Shown here: piece by piece, positions 16,239 through 23,563 of the stretch | How positions within the stretch are numbered: the first letter of the stretch is position 1 | How the letters are laid out: each line of letters begins with the position of its first letter | DNA from: RGIG1993 sp964564225 | GTDB lineage: Bacteria; Bacillota; Clostridia; Oscillospirales; CAG-272 | DNA length: 40,622 bases | Assembly (NCBI GenBank): GCA_964564225.1 | Contig: CAZMAF010000006.1 | Coordinates: 1 to 40,622 of the forward strand | Direction of reading: 5' to 3' | Made by a program: the position numbers and the translations under genes | The notes under the pieces: model-generated | What the model was told of the DNA's origin: nothing | Seen by the model: the letters and a program-made list of their open reading frames with translations, nothing else | Database searches by the model: none

Positions 16239-17162
16239 TCAAAGCGTGTCAAGAACTGCATACAAATTGTCCTCGTTATACTCAAGCTCAGTCGAAAAGA
16301 GCCTTGCAAGCTCAATCTGATCTTTTGCCGCAAACGCGCCTGTCCGGTCAAAAACAAAACTACCGAGCGAAAAAAGCAAGCGGTATGCCCAAACGATAAA
16401 AGCAGATTTCTGCCTGAAATCCTCACCGTCATACGCCCCCGCCAGATAACGATAGGCAAGGTAAACCGAGAACTGCTCGTACTCGCTCTCGCGCGATTGC
16501 ATATGGAGTGAAAACGCCTCCTCATCGGCCTTGTGATAGCAAGAAAGCAAAGACCGCCATTCCTCTGTCAGAATCTCAAGATCAAGAAGCAGCCCGAGCG
16601 ATTTCTCGATGGAAGGAATTTCCGAGCCGCAAAACGAGAGAAGCTCTGCCATACGGGAAGAAATACAAAGCTGCCGGTTTTGCAAAATTGAAAATACCTC
16701 TCCGCGCCACAAAAGCTTTTCTTCATCCCAATCGTCGCGCTTGCCTGCCTCGCCCTCGGATACAAATACCGTTGGCTCGGTTTTACTCAAAATCAGCCTT
16801 GCCGCTTCTTCACAGCACAACCCGATTCCCATCTCGGTGCGATCCGATAATACGGTATAAAAGCGCGGATGCTCGCGACATATCTCGCAAAGAGCATCCT
16901 CACCGAGCGACAGGATCAAATCGCAAAGTCCATCGCCGTTCAGAAAAGGACAGCGTTCTTCCTCGTGCAAAACAAAATGCGGCGTTCCCTCCGTTGAAAT
17001 CGACTCACATAACCGCTTACCGAGCTTACCCGCTACACCCTGATAACGCGCGTAGGCAACATCGTCAATATCAATTTCCCAACCGATACAGCAAGAATGC
17101 CGACAGCGCGAGGCAATGCAGGAAAATTCAGAATAATAAGATGGATAAACGAGCATTCCCAT
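16239..17162 (-). CDS. FliB-like cysteine-rich protein (flagellin lysine-N-methylase family)
   Basis: The start is ATG 17162; only one base separates it from the TGA of the upstream CARF nuclease (TGA T ATG), with SD GGAG inside that gene's last codons, so the pair is translationally linked. The 307-residue protein has the FliB family cysteine blocks: FSCIASRCRHSCCIGWEIDID near the N-terminus, then CPFLNGDGLCDL, LCEICREHPRFY and GLCCEEAARLIL. FliB proteins methylate flagellin lysines and the Cys clusters are thought to bind metal or an Fe-S centre. No flagellar gene is in the window, so flagellin is an unlikely default substrate. The function here is open. Confidence 0.8.
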   Translation of the reverse strand: MGMLVYPSYYSEFSCIASRCRHSCCIGWEIDIDDVAYARYQGVAGKLGKRLCESISTEGTPHFVLHEEERCPFLNGDGLCDLILSLGEDALCEICREHPRFYTVLSDRTEMGIGLCCEEAARLILSKTEPTVFVSEGEAGKRDDWDEEKLLWRGEVFSILQNRQLCISSRMAELLSFCGSEIPSIEKSLGLLLDLEILTEEWRSLLSCYHKADEEAFSLHMQSRESEYEQFSVYLAYRYLAGAYDGEDFRQKSAFIVWAYRLLFSLGSFVFDRTGAFAAKDQIELARLFSTELEYNEDNLYAVLDTL

Positions 17163-17163
17163 A

Positions 17164-18384
17164 TCAACTGCTCCAAAGCGTTGACAACAGACGGTTGAGT
17201 TCGGCATCGGACATCTCATCAATATTTTCAATCAAACGAATACCCATATCGTCAGCGCGCGCTCTCACAGCATCGGCACGCGCGCCGAAACGGTCAAGCT
17301 CAGTCGCCACCAATACCTTTTTGGCATAGCGTTTACCGAACTGCTCGGCAACGGTATTCAGCTTGTACAGCTCCTCAACCGACACTGAGCCGTTTTTACA
17401 GGAAATAAACATCGGCACAGCACCGCGCATTGCCAGAACGTCAATCTCGTTATAGGTACGGAACGAATCGCGATTGTCGCCGTCCCAGTCGATCGTCACG
17501 CCGACTTCAACGTCGTGATAAATGGGATTCCCCTTTTTATCCTTCGCCTCGTACAGTCTTTTGGCAATATACCATTCAAGAATCGCGCCTGCCGTCGTCA
17601 GACAGCGTTTCACACGGTGGTTTTTAAAGGCAACCACAATCTCATCCGAAAGCTCAAGCGTTTTCAAAAGCCCTCTGTCAAAGAGATCCCCGAGAATTTC
17701 CTCCGACAGCAGAAAATTGCCGCGTCCCTTCATATAGTTCTCGGCTTCTTTACGCTCAAAACGGTAGGACAGGCTGTTTTCACCGCCAAACGCGCGGCAA
17801 AGCGTTGCAAGCGTAACAAGCTGACGGTTCCAGAGCGACGGCTTTTTTCGACAGCACGCCCAGATCGCGTCAATATCGCGGTGAAACTCACACGCCTCCT
17901 CGTTATTTGCCAGAAAACGTGAAGCTTGCTTCACTCTGCCGCCGCCAAGCATGATCGTTTCCTCAACCGAAATCTCAAACGATTCCGGCTCGAAATACAC
18001 ACCGTCACCGTCACAGTCCATTACCGTCGAGTTCTTAAAACGAAGCCGCTGACATTGAATCTTACCCTGATAGCGTTCCATCAGAATACCGACTGCTACC
18101 AGATAGACTTCCGAACCGCCCGTAATATCAAAAATGCAATCGTCATATTTGAAAATGATCTTCTCAAGCGCCGCAACGATCTCATTCAAATGATTTTTAT
18201 TCACCGATTGGAAGGTATAGTCAACCGCAATGTTGCGCGAGGCAGCTACCACCTTGCAAAGCGCCACCGTTTTCGCCATCGCTTTACTGCGATCCCCGAT
18301 AAAGATCACGCGATCAGGGGAACACAAAAGCGTAGAAGCAATGTTGTGAAGCTGCACTCTGTCATAAAATTCAATTACCGTCAT
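17164..18384 (-). CDS. CARF-domain PD-(D/E)XK nuclease, Card1/Can2-like (DUF1887)
   Basis: The 406-residue protein begins with a Rossmann-like CARF domain (about 1-130; RVIFIGDRS and the DITGGSE motif at 86-92). A helical/winged middle follows (about 150-260), then a C-terminal PD-(D/E)XK nuclease fold. Candidate catalytic residues are E270, E313 and D315 (YNEIDVLAMRG) and K330 (ISCKNG); the usual second acidic residue of the ExK is Ser here (SCK). Family members Card1 and Can2 are activated by cyclic tetra-adenylate from type III CRISPR systems and cut DNA and/or RNA. No cas genes or array are seen nearby. SD GGAGGG precedes the ATG. Promoter at 18408-18436. It heads a two-gene unit with the FliB-like gene. 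Confidence 0.85.
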   Translation of the reverse strand: MTVIEFYDRVQLHNIASTLLCSPDRVIFIGDRSKAMAKTVALCKVVAASRNIAVDYTFQSVNKNHLNEIVAALEKIIFKYDDCIFDITGGSEVYLVAVGILMERYQGKIQCQRLRFKNSTVMDCDGDGVYFEPESFEISVEETIMLGGGRVKQASRFLANNEEACEFHRDIDAIWACCRKKPSLWNRQLVTLATLCRAFGGENSLSYRFERKEAENYMKGRGNFLLSEEILGDLFDRGLLKTLELSDEIVVAFKNHRVKRCLTTAGAILEWYIAKRLYEAKDKKGNPIYHDVEVGVTIDWDGDNRDSFRTYNEIDVLAMRGAVPMFISCKNGSVSVEELYKLNTVAEQFGKRYAKKVLVATELDRFGARADAVRARADDMGIRLIENIDEMSDAELNRLLSTLWSS

Positions 18385-18407
18385 ACAATACCCTCCTTTA
18401 CAGTCTC

Positions 18408-18436
18408 AGTATAGCACTAATTTTCAACAAATGCAA
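18408..18436 (-). promoter_or_regulatory. Sigma-A promoter of the CARF nuclease operon
   Basis: -35 TTGCAT (18431-18436), 17-bp spacer, -10 TATACT (18408-18413). The leader is short, about 20 nt. Confidence 0.75.
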
Positions 18437-18820
18437 GAATTGTTTTTCTTTTTGTCTTCAACTAAGAAAAAATATTCTGTCCGCTTCCCACAAACTCCTC
18501 GCCACACCGCTTTCACGGCGGGCGAAGATGGGGGTTAGTTAGTTTCAGTAACTCATAGAATTATACAAGCAAAAACGGCTCCGCTATTCGTGAAGGTTCT
18601 ATCTCCTTCATTTATAGTTCCGGTAACACGCTAAACCCAATTCACCATTTCCGCACAATACAGAACGGTTGTCTGTTTTCCGCATAATCCAATGTTTCCG
18701 ATACCGTTTCACCCTCAAACAATGCTTTTTAAAAATAAATCAGCCATTGATCAGCTGAATCTCAACCCATAAAGAAGGGTTTTTCCGCGTTCATTACCCA
18801 AAACATGTAAAAGCTTTCAA
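18437..18820. other. Unexplained intergenic stretch
   Basis: About 380 bp with no intact ORF and no recognised RNA. On the minus strand short open runs (for example one reading GETVSETLDYAENRQPF) end in stops, which could be a decayed gene or chance. A GC-richer block at about 18480-18535 (minus strand contains CGCCCGCCGTGAAAGCGG) stands out from the AT-rich surroundings. Confidence 0.4.
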
Positions 18821-18822
18821 AA

Positions 18823-18908
18823 GCCAAAAACCGCATAGCAAAAGGGCGTGTCCTTGCACTCTCGCTATGCGGTATATGACTGTATCAAAAGCGCAAAACT
18901 GTCTTTCT
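18823..18908 (-). ncRNA. Candidate small RNA with own promoter and terminator
   Basis: A consensus promoter (18915-18943) would start transcription near 18908. The transcript would run about 85 nt and end in a 9-bp hairpin (CCGCATAGC/GCTATGCGG, 18831-18872) followed by TTTTTGGCTTTT. No ORF with an SD fits inside. The 24-nt apical region (between 18840 and 18863) carries GCAAGGACACGCCC, a possible exposed seed. It could alternatively be a processed 3' end unit behind the Clp-FtsH gene. Confidence 0.55.
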
Positions 18909-18914
18909 GTTTAC

Positions 18915-18943
18915 AGTATATCAAAAAACGGGAATTTTGTCAA
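18915..18943 (-). promoter_or_regulatory. Orphan sigma-A promoter
   Basis: Perfect -35 TTGACA (18938-18943), 17-bp spacer, -10 TATACT (18915-18920). It lies 58 bp downstream of the Clp-FtsH stop, with no ORF after it. Confidence 0.8.
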
Positions 18944-19000
18944 AACAATGACAAGAAATCAACGCCGAAAAAACAACGGATTTCCTTTGGAGTTTTTAAA

Positions 19001-22000
19001 TTATTCCGTGACAACAATCGGCTCAAGCAGCCTCGTGATCTGCTCACCGTTCAGATGGTTTTTCGTCAAAAGCTCGTGAACAAGCGCATCAATTGCGGCG
19101 CGATTTTTCTCAATGATGGCAACCGTCGCCTTAAGTTCTTCCTCAAGAATGACATTAACTCTGGCTCTGACCTCACCCGAAAGCGCATCATGCGCCGTTT
19201 CAGCATTCACAACGGCAAGTCCGAAGGTTTCGTCCATACCGTAGGTACAAAGCATCGAAGTCGCAACACGGGTAGCCGTGGCAAGATCGCCCGATGCTCC
19301 CGTCGTATAACCGTCCTCCGTGCCGTAATATACGATTTCCGCAGCTCTGCCCGCAAGCGAAGTGCGGATGCGTTTCAAAAGGTCTTCCTTCGAGTAAGAG
19401 CCCTTCGCTTCACGGTCTTCGTGCTGCATATAGCCGCCGTGATTGCCGCGGGCAACGACCGTAACGTAAGAGGGACGCTCACCGCCCAGCCAACAAACGA
19501 GGGTGTGTCCCGCCTCGTGGCGCGCCGTGCGCTCAAGCTCGGAGGGATCCCACGTTTTTTCTTCGCCGCTGACAAAAGTTTCAAACGCTTCTTCCATCAC
19601 CTCGTCGCTCACACGAAGGTCTTTCGCGCGAATGGCGTTACGAAGCGCAAGCTCAAAGACCGAATCGAGCTGAGCAAGCGACATACCCGTAGAACGCATA
19701 GCCAGATTGCCGATTTCCTCGTCAGAAAGGCAGATCGACTCATTTTTGGAGGCGCGCATCACAATAAAGCTACGGCGCTCCTCTTTGTTAGGCAGATCAA
19801 TATAAATACGTCTGTCGAAGCGGCGCATCAAGGCAGGGTCAAGACTCTTGGCAGAGCCGGGCTCAACGTCGAAGTTAGTCGCCGCCAAAACAAAAATCGG
19901 CTTAGTGGGATCGGTTTTAAAACCGTCCATTTCGGTCAAAAAGGCGGTCAGAACGTCCTCTCCCGCACCCGCGCCTACGCGATTTTTCGCAATCGCATCA
20001 ATCTCATCAATAAAGAGGATCGAGGGCGCATACTTTCTCGCGGCGTTAAAGAGCGCATGAACCTCATCTGAACCTTCACCCGTGTATTTTTTCAAGAACT
20101 GATTGCCTTCAGCAGCTATAAAGGTAACGTCAGACTCACCCGCCATCGCCTTGGCAAGAAGCGTCTTACCCGTACCGGGAGGTCCGTATAAAAGAACGCC
20201 CTTGGGCGCTTTCACGCCCTTACCCATAAAACGCTTGGGATTTTTCAGATAATCAATAAAATAAGTAAGCTCACCCTTGGCATCGGAAGCGCCGATCACA
20301 TCATCAAAGCGAACGTTCGGGCGCGATACGTTATCAAGCACGCTCTTTGAGGCATCGTCGGCATCGGGTGCAAGCGAAAGAACGAAATCATAAAGGCTGA
20401 TGACCGCCGTTTTGCCGTCATCGGATACCGTCTGCGCCGTCTTGAAGGAAATGATGCGGTTGGCAGCGGCAAGACGAAGCATGCTTGCCTGATGATGCAG
20501 CGCGCGGCAGGTCTCAAGAACAGTTTCCTCAATCCTGGCATCAGATGCGATCACAATACCGCCTCTCACGCCCTCACGGGCAAAGGAAAGCATTTCCTCG
20601 GTATCAAAATCGTCTTCCTTCCGGCTAAGAAGATATACCGGCAGGCTTGATCCGATATCAACAAGATATCGCATAAAGTCACGCGATGCCGATTCCACGT
20701 CCTCACGATTGAGAAGCGACTTCGATTTTTCATCAGCGCCGCAAAAAATATCGCAAATAACAAGCGTGATGTCATGTGTCGCAATCGCCTTTTTCGCATC
20801 CTCTACCGTCTGCGCGCCCACGACCGTAATATTCGGACATTTTTCGCGGCAAAGCACGACGGTTTCCTCATCGGCAAAAAGAAGCAAGGTCTTTGGATCA
20901 GAGTCCACAAAACAGTTGATAACGTCTTCTTTCGCGCGATCGAGTGAAACGCTCATCGTCACGCTTTCAAGCGCATCCACACCGTTCGGTATCTTATCCG
21001 ACTCAAGAAGACGGAAAAGCTCGTAAAGCTCGTCATTGAAGAAGGTCTGCGCACGTCCCTTGACGGTACGCGCATCGGCGGCAGCGCCTTCCGAGAACAT
21101 CAGCGCAACCGGTACTTCACAATCAAAGGAAAGCGAAATCGAAACACCCTCTGAAAGTCGCTTAGCGTTGACCTTCAGCTCTTTGTCCACGATCTTGATA
21201 AGCTGAGCTGCGCCGATGTGATTAAACATCACCACGTTACCCGAAGCAAAGCGTGAGCAGATCGCGCCGGGGAAAGCAGGCTCGTTCGTGCCGGGCTTGG
21301 TCTCGCTCGCAAGCGCCTTGATGATGCGCTTACGCGATAGAGTCGAAAGATTCGGAATAGTGGGATCTTCGTAAAGGCGTTTGCCGACGTTGGTCGTGAA
21401 GATCAAAATGGTATCGGCAAAAGAAACCTCATTATCGGTGAAATTATCGCGGATTCTTCCCGCATCAAGAATTTGAAGGAAAAGATGAATGACGTTGATA
21501 TGTGCCTTTTCCACCTCATCGAAAAGAAGAATACAGTGGGGATTTTCCTCAACAAAGGAGGTCACGTTACCCGCTTTACCGTTTTTGTACACCTTGTCCG
21601 AACCGCAAAACTCGATATTTGCCTCCTTGTCGGCGTACTCACTCATATCAAAACGACAGTAAGGCATACCGAGATTTTTAGCAATTTCTTCGGCAAGGAA
21701 GGTCTTACCCGTACCGGGAGGTCCTGCAAACAGGAAGGTCGCGCGGGGCTTTTTGTTGTTTTTATTTGTCAATGAAGTCAGCTCGGCGCGGAAATAACCG
21801 GAAGTAAAAGCGCTGATGGCGTGATCCTGTCCGTACACTTCTTCAAGAAGCGCATCGCGCACCTCGTTGACCTTCGACACAAGTCCTGCCACCTTACCGC
21901 GTTCCTTCGGTGCCGCACCGGGCGCAAAAGCCGTTGCGGTAGACGTCGTTGCGGTAGCAGTAGCGGTCGTGCCTGCCGTCGGTTTCAGAGGAGGCATACC

Positions 22001-22534
22001 GCCGCCCTGCTGAGAGGCAAGAAGCGACGCAATCGAGCTTGCCGTACTGCTCACCATACTGCCGGGTGTCGTTGTCGACGTATCAGAGGCGGCAGGCTTC
22101 GGCACGCCCGGCTTAAAATTGCGGATCGCAGAAGGAGGATCACGCAAAAGTACCTTCAGAAATACAGGAACGGTAACCGTACCGTTTTCCGTCTCCAGAG
22201 AAGCGCGATCGAGCATCTGTCTGAACACGAAAACTTCGATTGCCGATTTTTCCCCCTCGGCTACAATTCCCTTGCAAAGCTCGTCAAGGAGAAAATCAAG
22301 TGAAGATACGTAAGGCGCAAGCATCTCACGCATACTTTTAAACTCATCGGAAGACTCTGCGGTATCAAGCTCGGGGAGCATATCGAGCATATCGCTCTTT
22401 GCCGCAAAGCGAAGCGCGGCAAGCCAGAAATGCGGTGCAATGATCGCATTTCCCGAAAGCTTCGGTTCTTCTTTCGCCGCGCGTTTCAAAAGCTCTTCTA
22501 AAAGAGCACTGCGTTTTACAGTCATGGCATTCAT
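19001..22534 (-). CDS. Soluble ClpB-like AAA / receiver-like / FtsH AAA-M41 protease fusion
   Basis: An 1177-residue chimera. Domains in order: Clp-N-like helical region (about 5-90); low-complexity Ala/Thr/Ser linker (about 165-225); Hsp100 D2-type AAA module with Walker A GPPGTGKT (K277), Walker B CILLFDEVEKAH and a D2-small-like end (ARTVKGRAQTFFNDEL); a receiver-like alpha/beta domain (about 550-690; TLLLFADEETVVL, ITLVICDIF); FtsH-type AAA with Walker A (K790), ILFIDEIDAIA and ATNFDVEPG; M41 protease with HEAGH at 1006-1010 and the third zinc ligand D1083 in TTGASGDLATAT. No membrane segment is seen, unlike FtsH. Start ATG 22534 is chosen because GAAAGG stands upstream beyond a small hairpin; TTG 22564 lacks an SD, and ATG 22525 is an alternative. 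Likely an ATP-driven cytosolic protease. Confidence 0.88.
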   Translation of the reverse strand: MNAMTVKRSALLEELLKRAAKEEPKLSGNAIIAPHFWLAALRFAAKSDMLDMLPELDTAESSDEFKSMREMLAPYVSSLDFLLDELCKGIVAEGEKSAIEVFVFRQMLDRASLETENGTVTVPVFLKVLLRDPPSAIRNFKPGVPKPAASDTSTTTPGSMVSSTASSIASLLASQQGGGMPPLKPTAGTTATATATTSTATAFAPGAAPKERGKVAGLVSKVNEVRDALLEEVYGQDHAISAFTSGYFRAELTSLTNKNNKKPRATFLFAGPPGTGKTFLAEEIAKNLGMPYCRFDMSEYADKEANIEFCGSDKVYKNGKAGNVTSFVEENPHCILLFDEVEKAHINVIHLFLQILDAGRIRDNFTDNEVSFADTILIFTTNVGKRLYEDPTIPNLSTLSRKRIIKALASETKPGTNEPAFPGAICSRFASGNVVMFNHIGAAQLIKIVDKELKVNAKRLSEGVSISLSFDCEVPVALMFSEGAAADARTVKGRAQTFFNDELYELFRLLESDKIPNGVDALESVTMSVSLDRAKEDVINCFVDSDPKTLLLFADEETVVLCREKCPNITVVGAQTVEDAKKAIATHDITLVICDIFCGADEKSKSLLNREDVESASRDFMRYLVDIGSSLPVYLLSRKEDDFDTEEMLSFAREGVRGGIVIASDARIEETVLETCRALHHQASMLRLAAANRIISFKTAQTVSDDGKTAVISLYDFVLSLAPDADDASKSVLDNVSRPNVRFDDVIGASDAKGELTYFIDYLKNPKRFMGKGVKAPKGVLLYGPPGTGKTLLAKAMAGESDVTFIAAEGNQFLKKYTGEGSDEVHALFNAARKYAPSILFIDEIDAIAKNRVGAGAGEDVLTAFLTEMDGFKTDPTKPIFVLAATNFDVEPGSAKSLDPALMRRFDRRIYIDLPNKEERRSFIVMRASKNESICLSDEEIGNLAMRSTGMSLAQLDSVFELALRNAIRAKDLRVSDEVMEEAFETFVSGEEKTWDPSELERTARHEAGHTLVCWLGGERPSYVTVVARGNHGGYMQHEDREAKGSYSKEDLLKRIRTSLAGRAAEIVYYGTEDGYTTGASGDLATATRVATSMLCTYGMDETFGLAVVNAETAHDALSGEVRARVNVILEEELKATVAIIEKNRAAIDALVHELLTKNHLNGEQITRLLEPIVVTE

Positions 22535-22558
22535 TCGCAACCGTAGGTTGCGCCTTTC
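22533..22558 (-). promoter_or_regulatory. Structured ribosome-binding site of the Clp-FtsH gene
   Basis: On the minus strand GAAAGG (22553-22558) is followed by a perfect 7-bp hairpin with a 3-nt loop (CGCAACC TAC GGTTGCG, 22536-22552), then A and ATG. When folded, the hairpin brings the SD next to the start codon, which would otherwise be 18 nt away. Confidence 0.55.
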
Positions 22559-22593
22559 TGTCAATTTTTTATCAGAACAATGGGATTACTTAT

Positions 22594-22599
22594 ATTATA
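22594..22599 (-). promoter_or_regulatory. -10 box of the Clp-FtsH gene
   Basis: A perfect TATAAT directly downstream of the channel-gene terminator. No good -35 is visible; the T-rich terminator arm occupies its place. The leader would be about 50 nt. Confidence 0.5.
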
Positions 22600-22603
22600 C
22601 AAC

Positions 22604-22640
22604 AAAAAGCGAAAAAAGAAAAGACTTTTTTTCGCTTTTT
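22604..22640 (-). terminator. Terminator of the FNT channel gene
   Basis: AAAAAGCGAAAAAA pairs with TTTTTTCGCTTTTT. It ends five bases before the TATAAT of the next gene. Confidence 0.85.
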
Positions 22641-22649
22641 ATCAATTTC

Positions 22650-23267
22650 TTATTCAGCTTTTTTCACAGTTTTTTCACCAAGAAGACGAAGTCCCGTCAT
22701 AGCGACAGCGCCAAGCGAGTTGCCGACAATGACAAGCAAAATAAATACAAGCGTTTTCCAGGTAAACGAATAACCGAGCGCAAAATAAAACATATCGGCA
22801 ATCGAATGCTCGAAACCCGCCAGAATAAAGGCAGGAACACAGAAGAAAATGCCAAGCGGCGACTTGTTCTCGCGGAAAATGCTGACAGCGGCATACATCA
22901 GAACACCGCAGAAAAAGCCGCGGACGAGCGTTTCAAAAGCACTCTGTCCAAGCTTTACCGCCGCAATGCTCTCTGCCGCGGTATGTAACGCGGGGAGTGC
23001 GACAGCCACAAGAACACCGCAAACAAGCGTCGCGATAAAATTACCGAGAAGTCCAAAAAGAAGTGCTGAAACGTCTGCCTTCTTGTGCGAGAGCGGCAGA
23101 TAACCCACCTTACCCGTGAAAAGCGAATAGCCCTTCATACAGATGGTCAGAAGCGCCACCGAGAAAAAAACAGCGCCGACCACCTTGTCGGACGAGGCGA
23201 CATAAACCGAGCCGCCAATGGCAATCATAATACCGGCAAGAATGCCCTCAATCGTGTTTTTAATCAT
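22650..23267 (-). CDS. Formate/nitrite transporter (FNT) family channel, short form
   Basis: FNT proteins are pentameric channels for formate, nitrite or hydrosulfide. The 205-residue protein is almost all hydrophobic, with about six segments, and carries the FNT signature AGFEHSIADMFYFALG plus GNFIATLVCG and IVGNSLGAVAMTG. It is shorter than the 250-280 of FocA but keeps the central pore elements. SD AAAGGGG precedes the ATG. A ZTP riboswitch with an intrinsic terminator controls it, linking the channel to purine/one-carbon state and making formate the likely substrate (inference from regulation). Confidence 0.88.
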   Translation of the reverse strand: MIKNTIEGILAGIMIAIGGSVYVASSDKVVGAVFFSVALLTICMKGYSLFTGKVGYLPLSHKKADVSALLFGLLGNFIATLVCGVLVAVALPALHTAAESIAAVKLGQSAFETLVRGFFCGVLMYAAVSIFRENKSPLGIFFCVPAFILAGFEHSIADMFYFALGYSFTWKTLVFILLVIVGNSLGAVAMTGLRLLGEKTVKKAE

Positions 23268-23295
23268 AGGATACCCCTTTCATCACGCTCTCGGG

Positions 23296-23342
23296 CAAAA
23301 GAAAAAGACACACGAAGTCCCCTTTTCCCAAAGAACTGTGTG
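23296..23342 (-). terminator. Riboswitch-controlled terminator upstream of the FNT gene
   Basis: On the minus strand CACACAGTTC pairs with GGACT-tc-GTGTG (23309-23342, two-base bulge), followed by TCTTTTTCTTTTG. The left arm begins immediately at the 3' end of the ZTP aptamer, the usual layout for a transcriptional expression platform. Confidence 0.75.
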
Positions 23343-23412
23343 CCCAGACGGTCGGCTTGAAATTTTCCGCAGCTCCCCGATGGTAACCCATCTTTTCCGT
23401 CAGTCGCTACGG
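23341..23412 (-). promoter_or_regulatory. ZTP (pfl) riboswitch
   Basis: On the minus strand the aptamer is closed by CCGTAGC (23406-23412) pairing with GCTGCGG (23367-23373, one G-U). Inside is the GACTGACGG segment, then a GATGG-GTTA-CCATC hairpin and CGGGGAG. After a short linker comes the 3' hairpin GCCGACCGTCTGGGCA, the hallmark of the pfl motif. ZTP/ZMP binding normally turns expression on by preventing termination. It senses low 10-formyl-THF. Family recognition is from memory of the consensus. Confidence 0.88.
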
Positions 23413-23421
23413 TACAAGAAC

Positions 23422-23450
23422 AGTATATCACACTCCGCACATTTTGTCAA
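23422..23450 (-). promoter_or_regulatory. Sigma-A promoter of the ZTP-riboswitch/FNT unit
   Basis: Perfect -35 TTGACA (23445-23450), 17-bp spacer, -10 TATACT (23422-23427). The expected start is just before the aptamer. Confidence 0.85.
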
Positions 23451-23507
23451 GAGCAATACCTCAAAATCAAATTTTTCACATTTTTATAAATTTTTTTCAA
23501 AAAATGC

Positions 23508-23536
23508 TTGACAAATACAAAAGCTTGTAGTATACT
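23508..23536 (+). promoter_or_regulatory. Promoter of tRNA-Arg
   Basis: Perfect -35 TTGACA (23508-23513), 17-bp spacer, -10 TATACT (23531-23536). Confidence 0.85.
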
Positions 23537-23563
23537 TATTAAGTACGAAATACTGTATTGTGT

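Noticed and set aside
16239..17162. Functional assignment as flagellin methylase
   Set aside because: Family resemblance is clear, but no flagellin or flagellar gene is present, so the substrate is left open.
16239..19000. CRISPR array or cas genes next to the CARF nuclease
   Set aside because: Searched by eye for regularly spaced direct repeats of 24-40 bp and for Cas-like ORFs; none found.
18848..20071. Plus-strand open frame of 407 codons
   Set aside because: Mostly antisense to the 3' end of the Clp-FtsH gene and crosses its terminator region; no SD.
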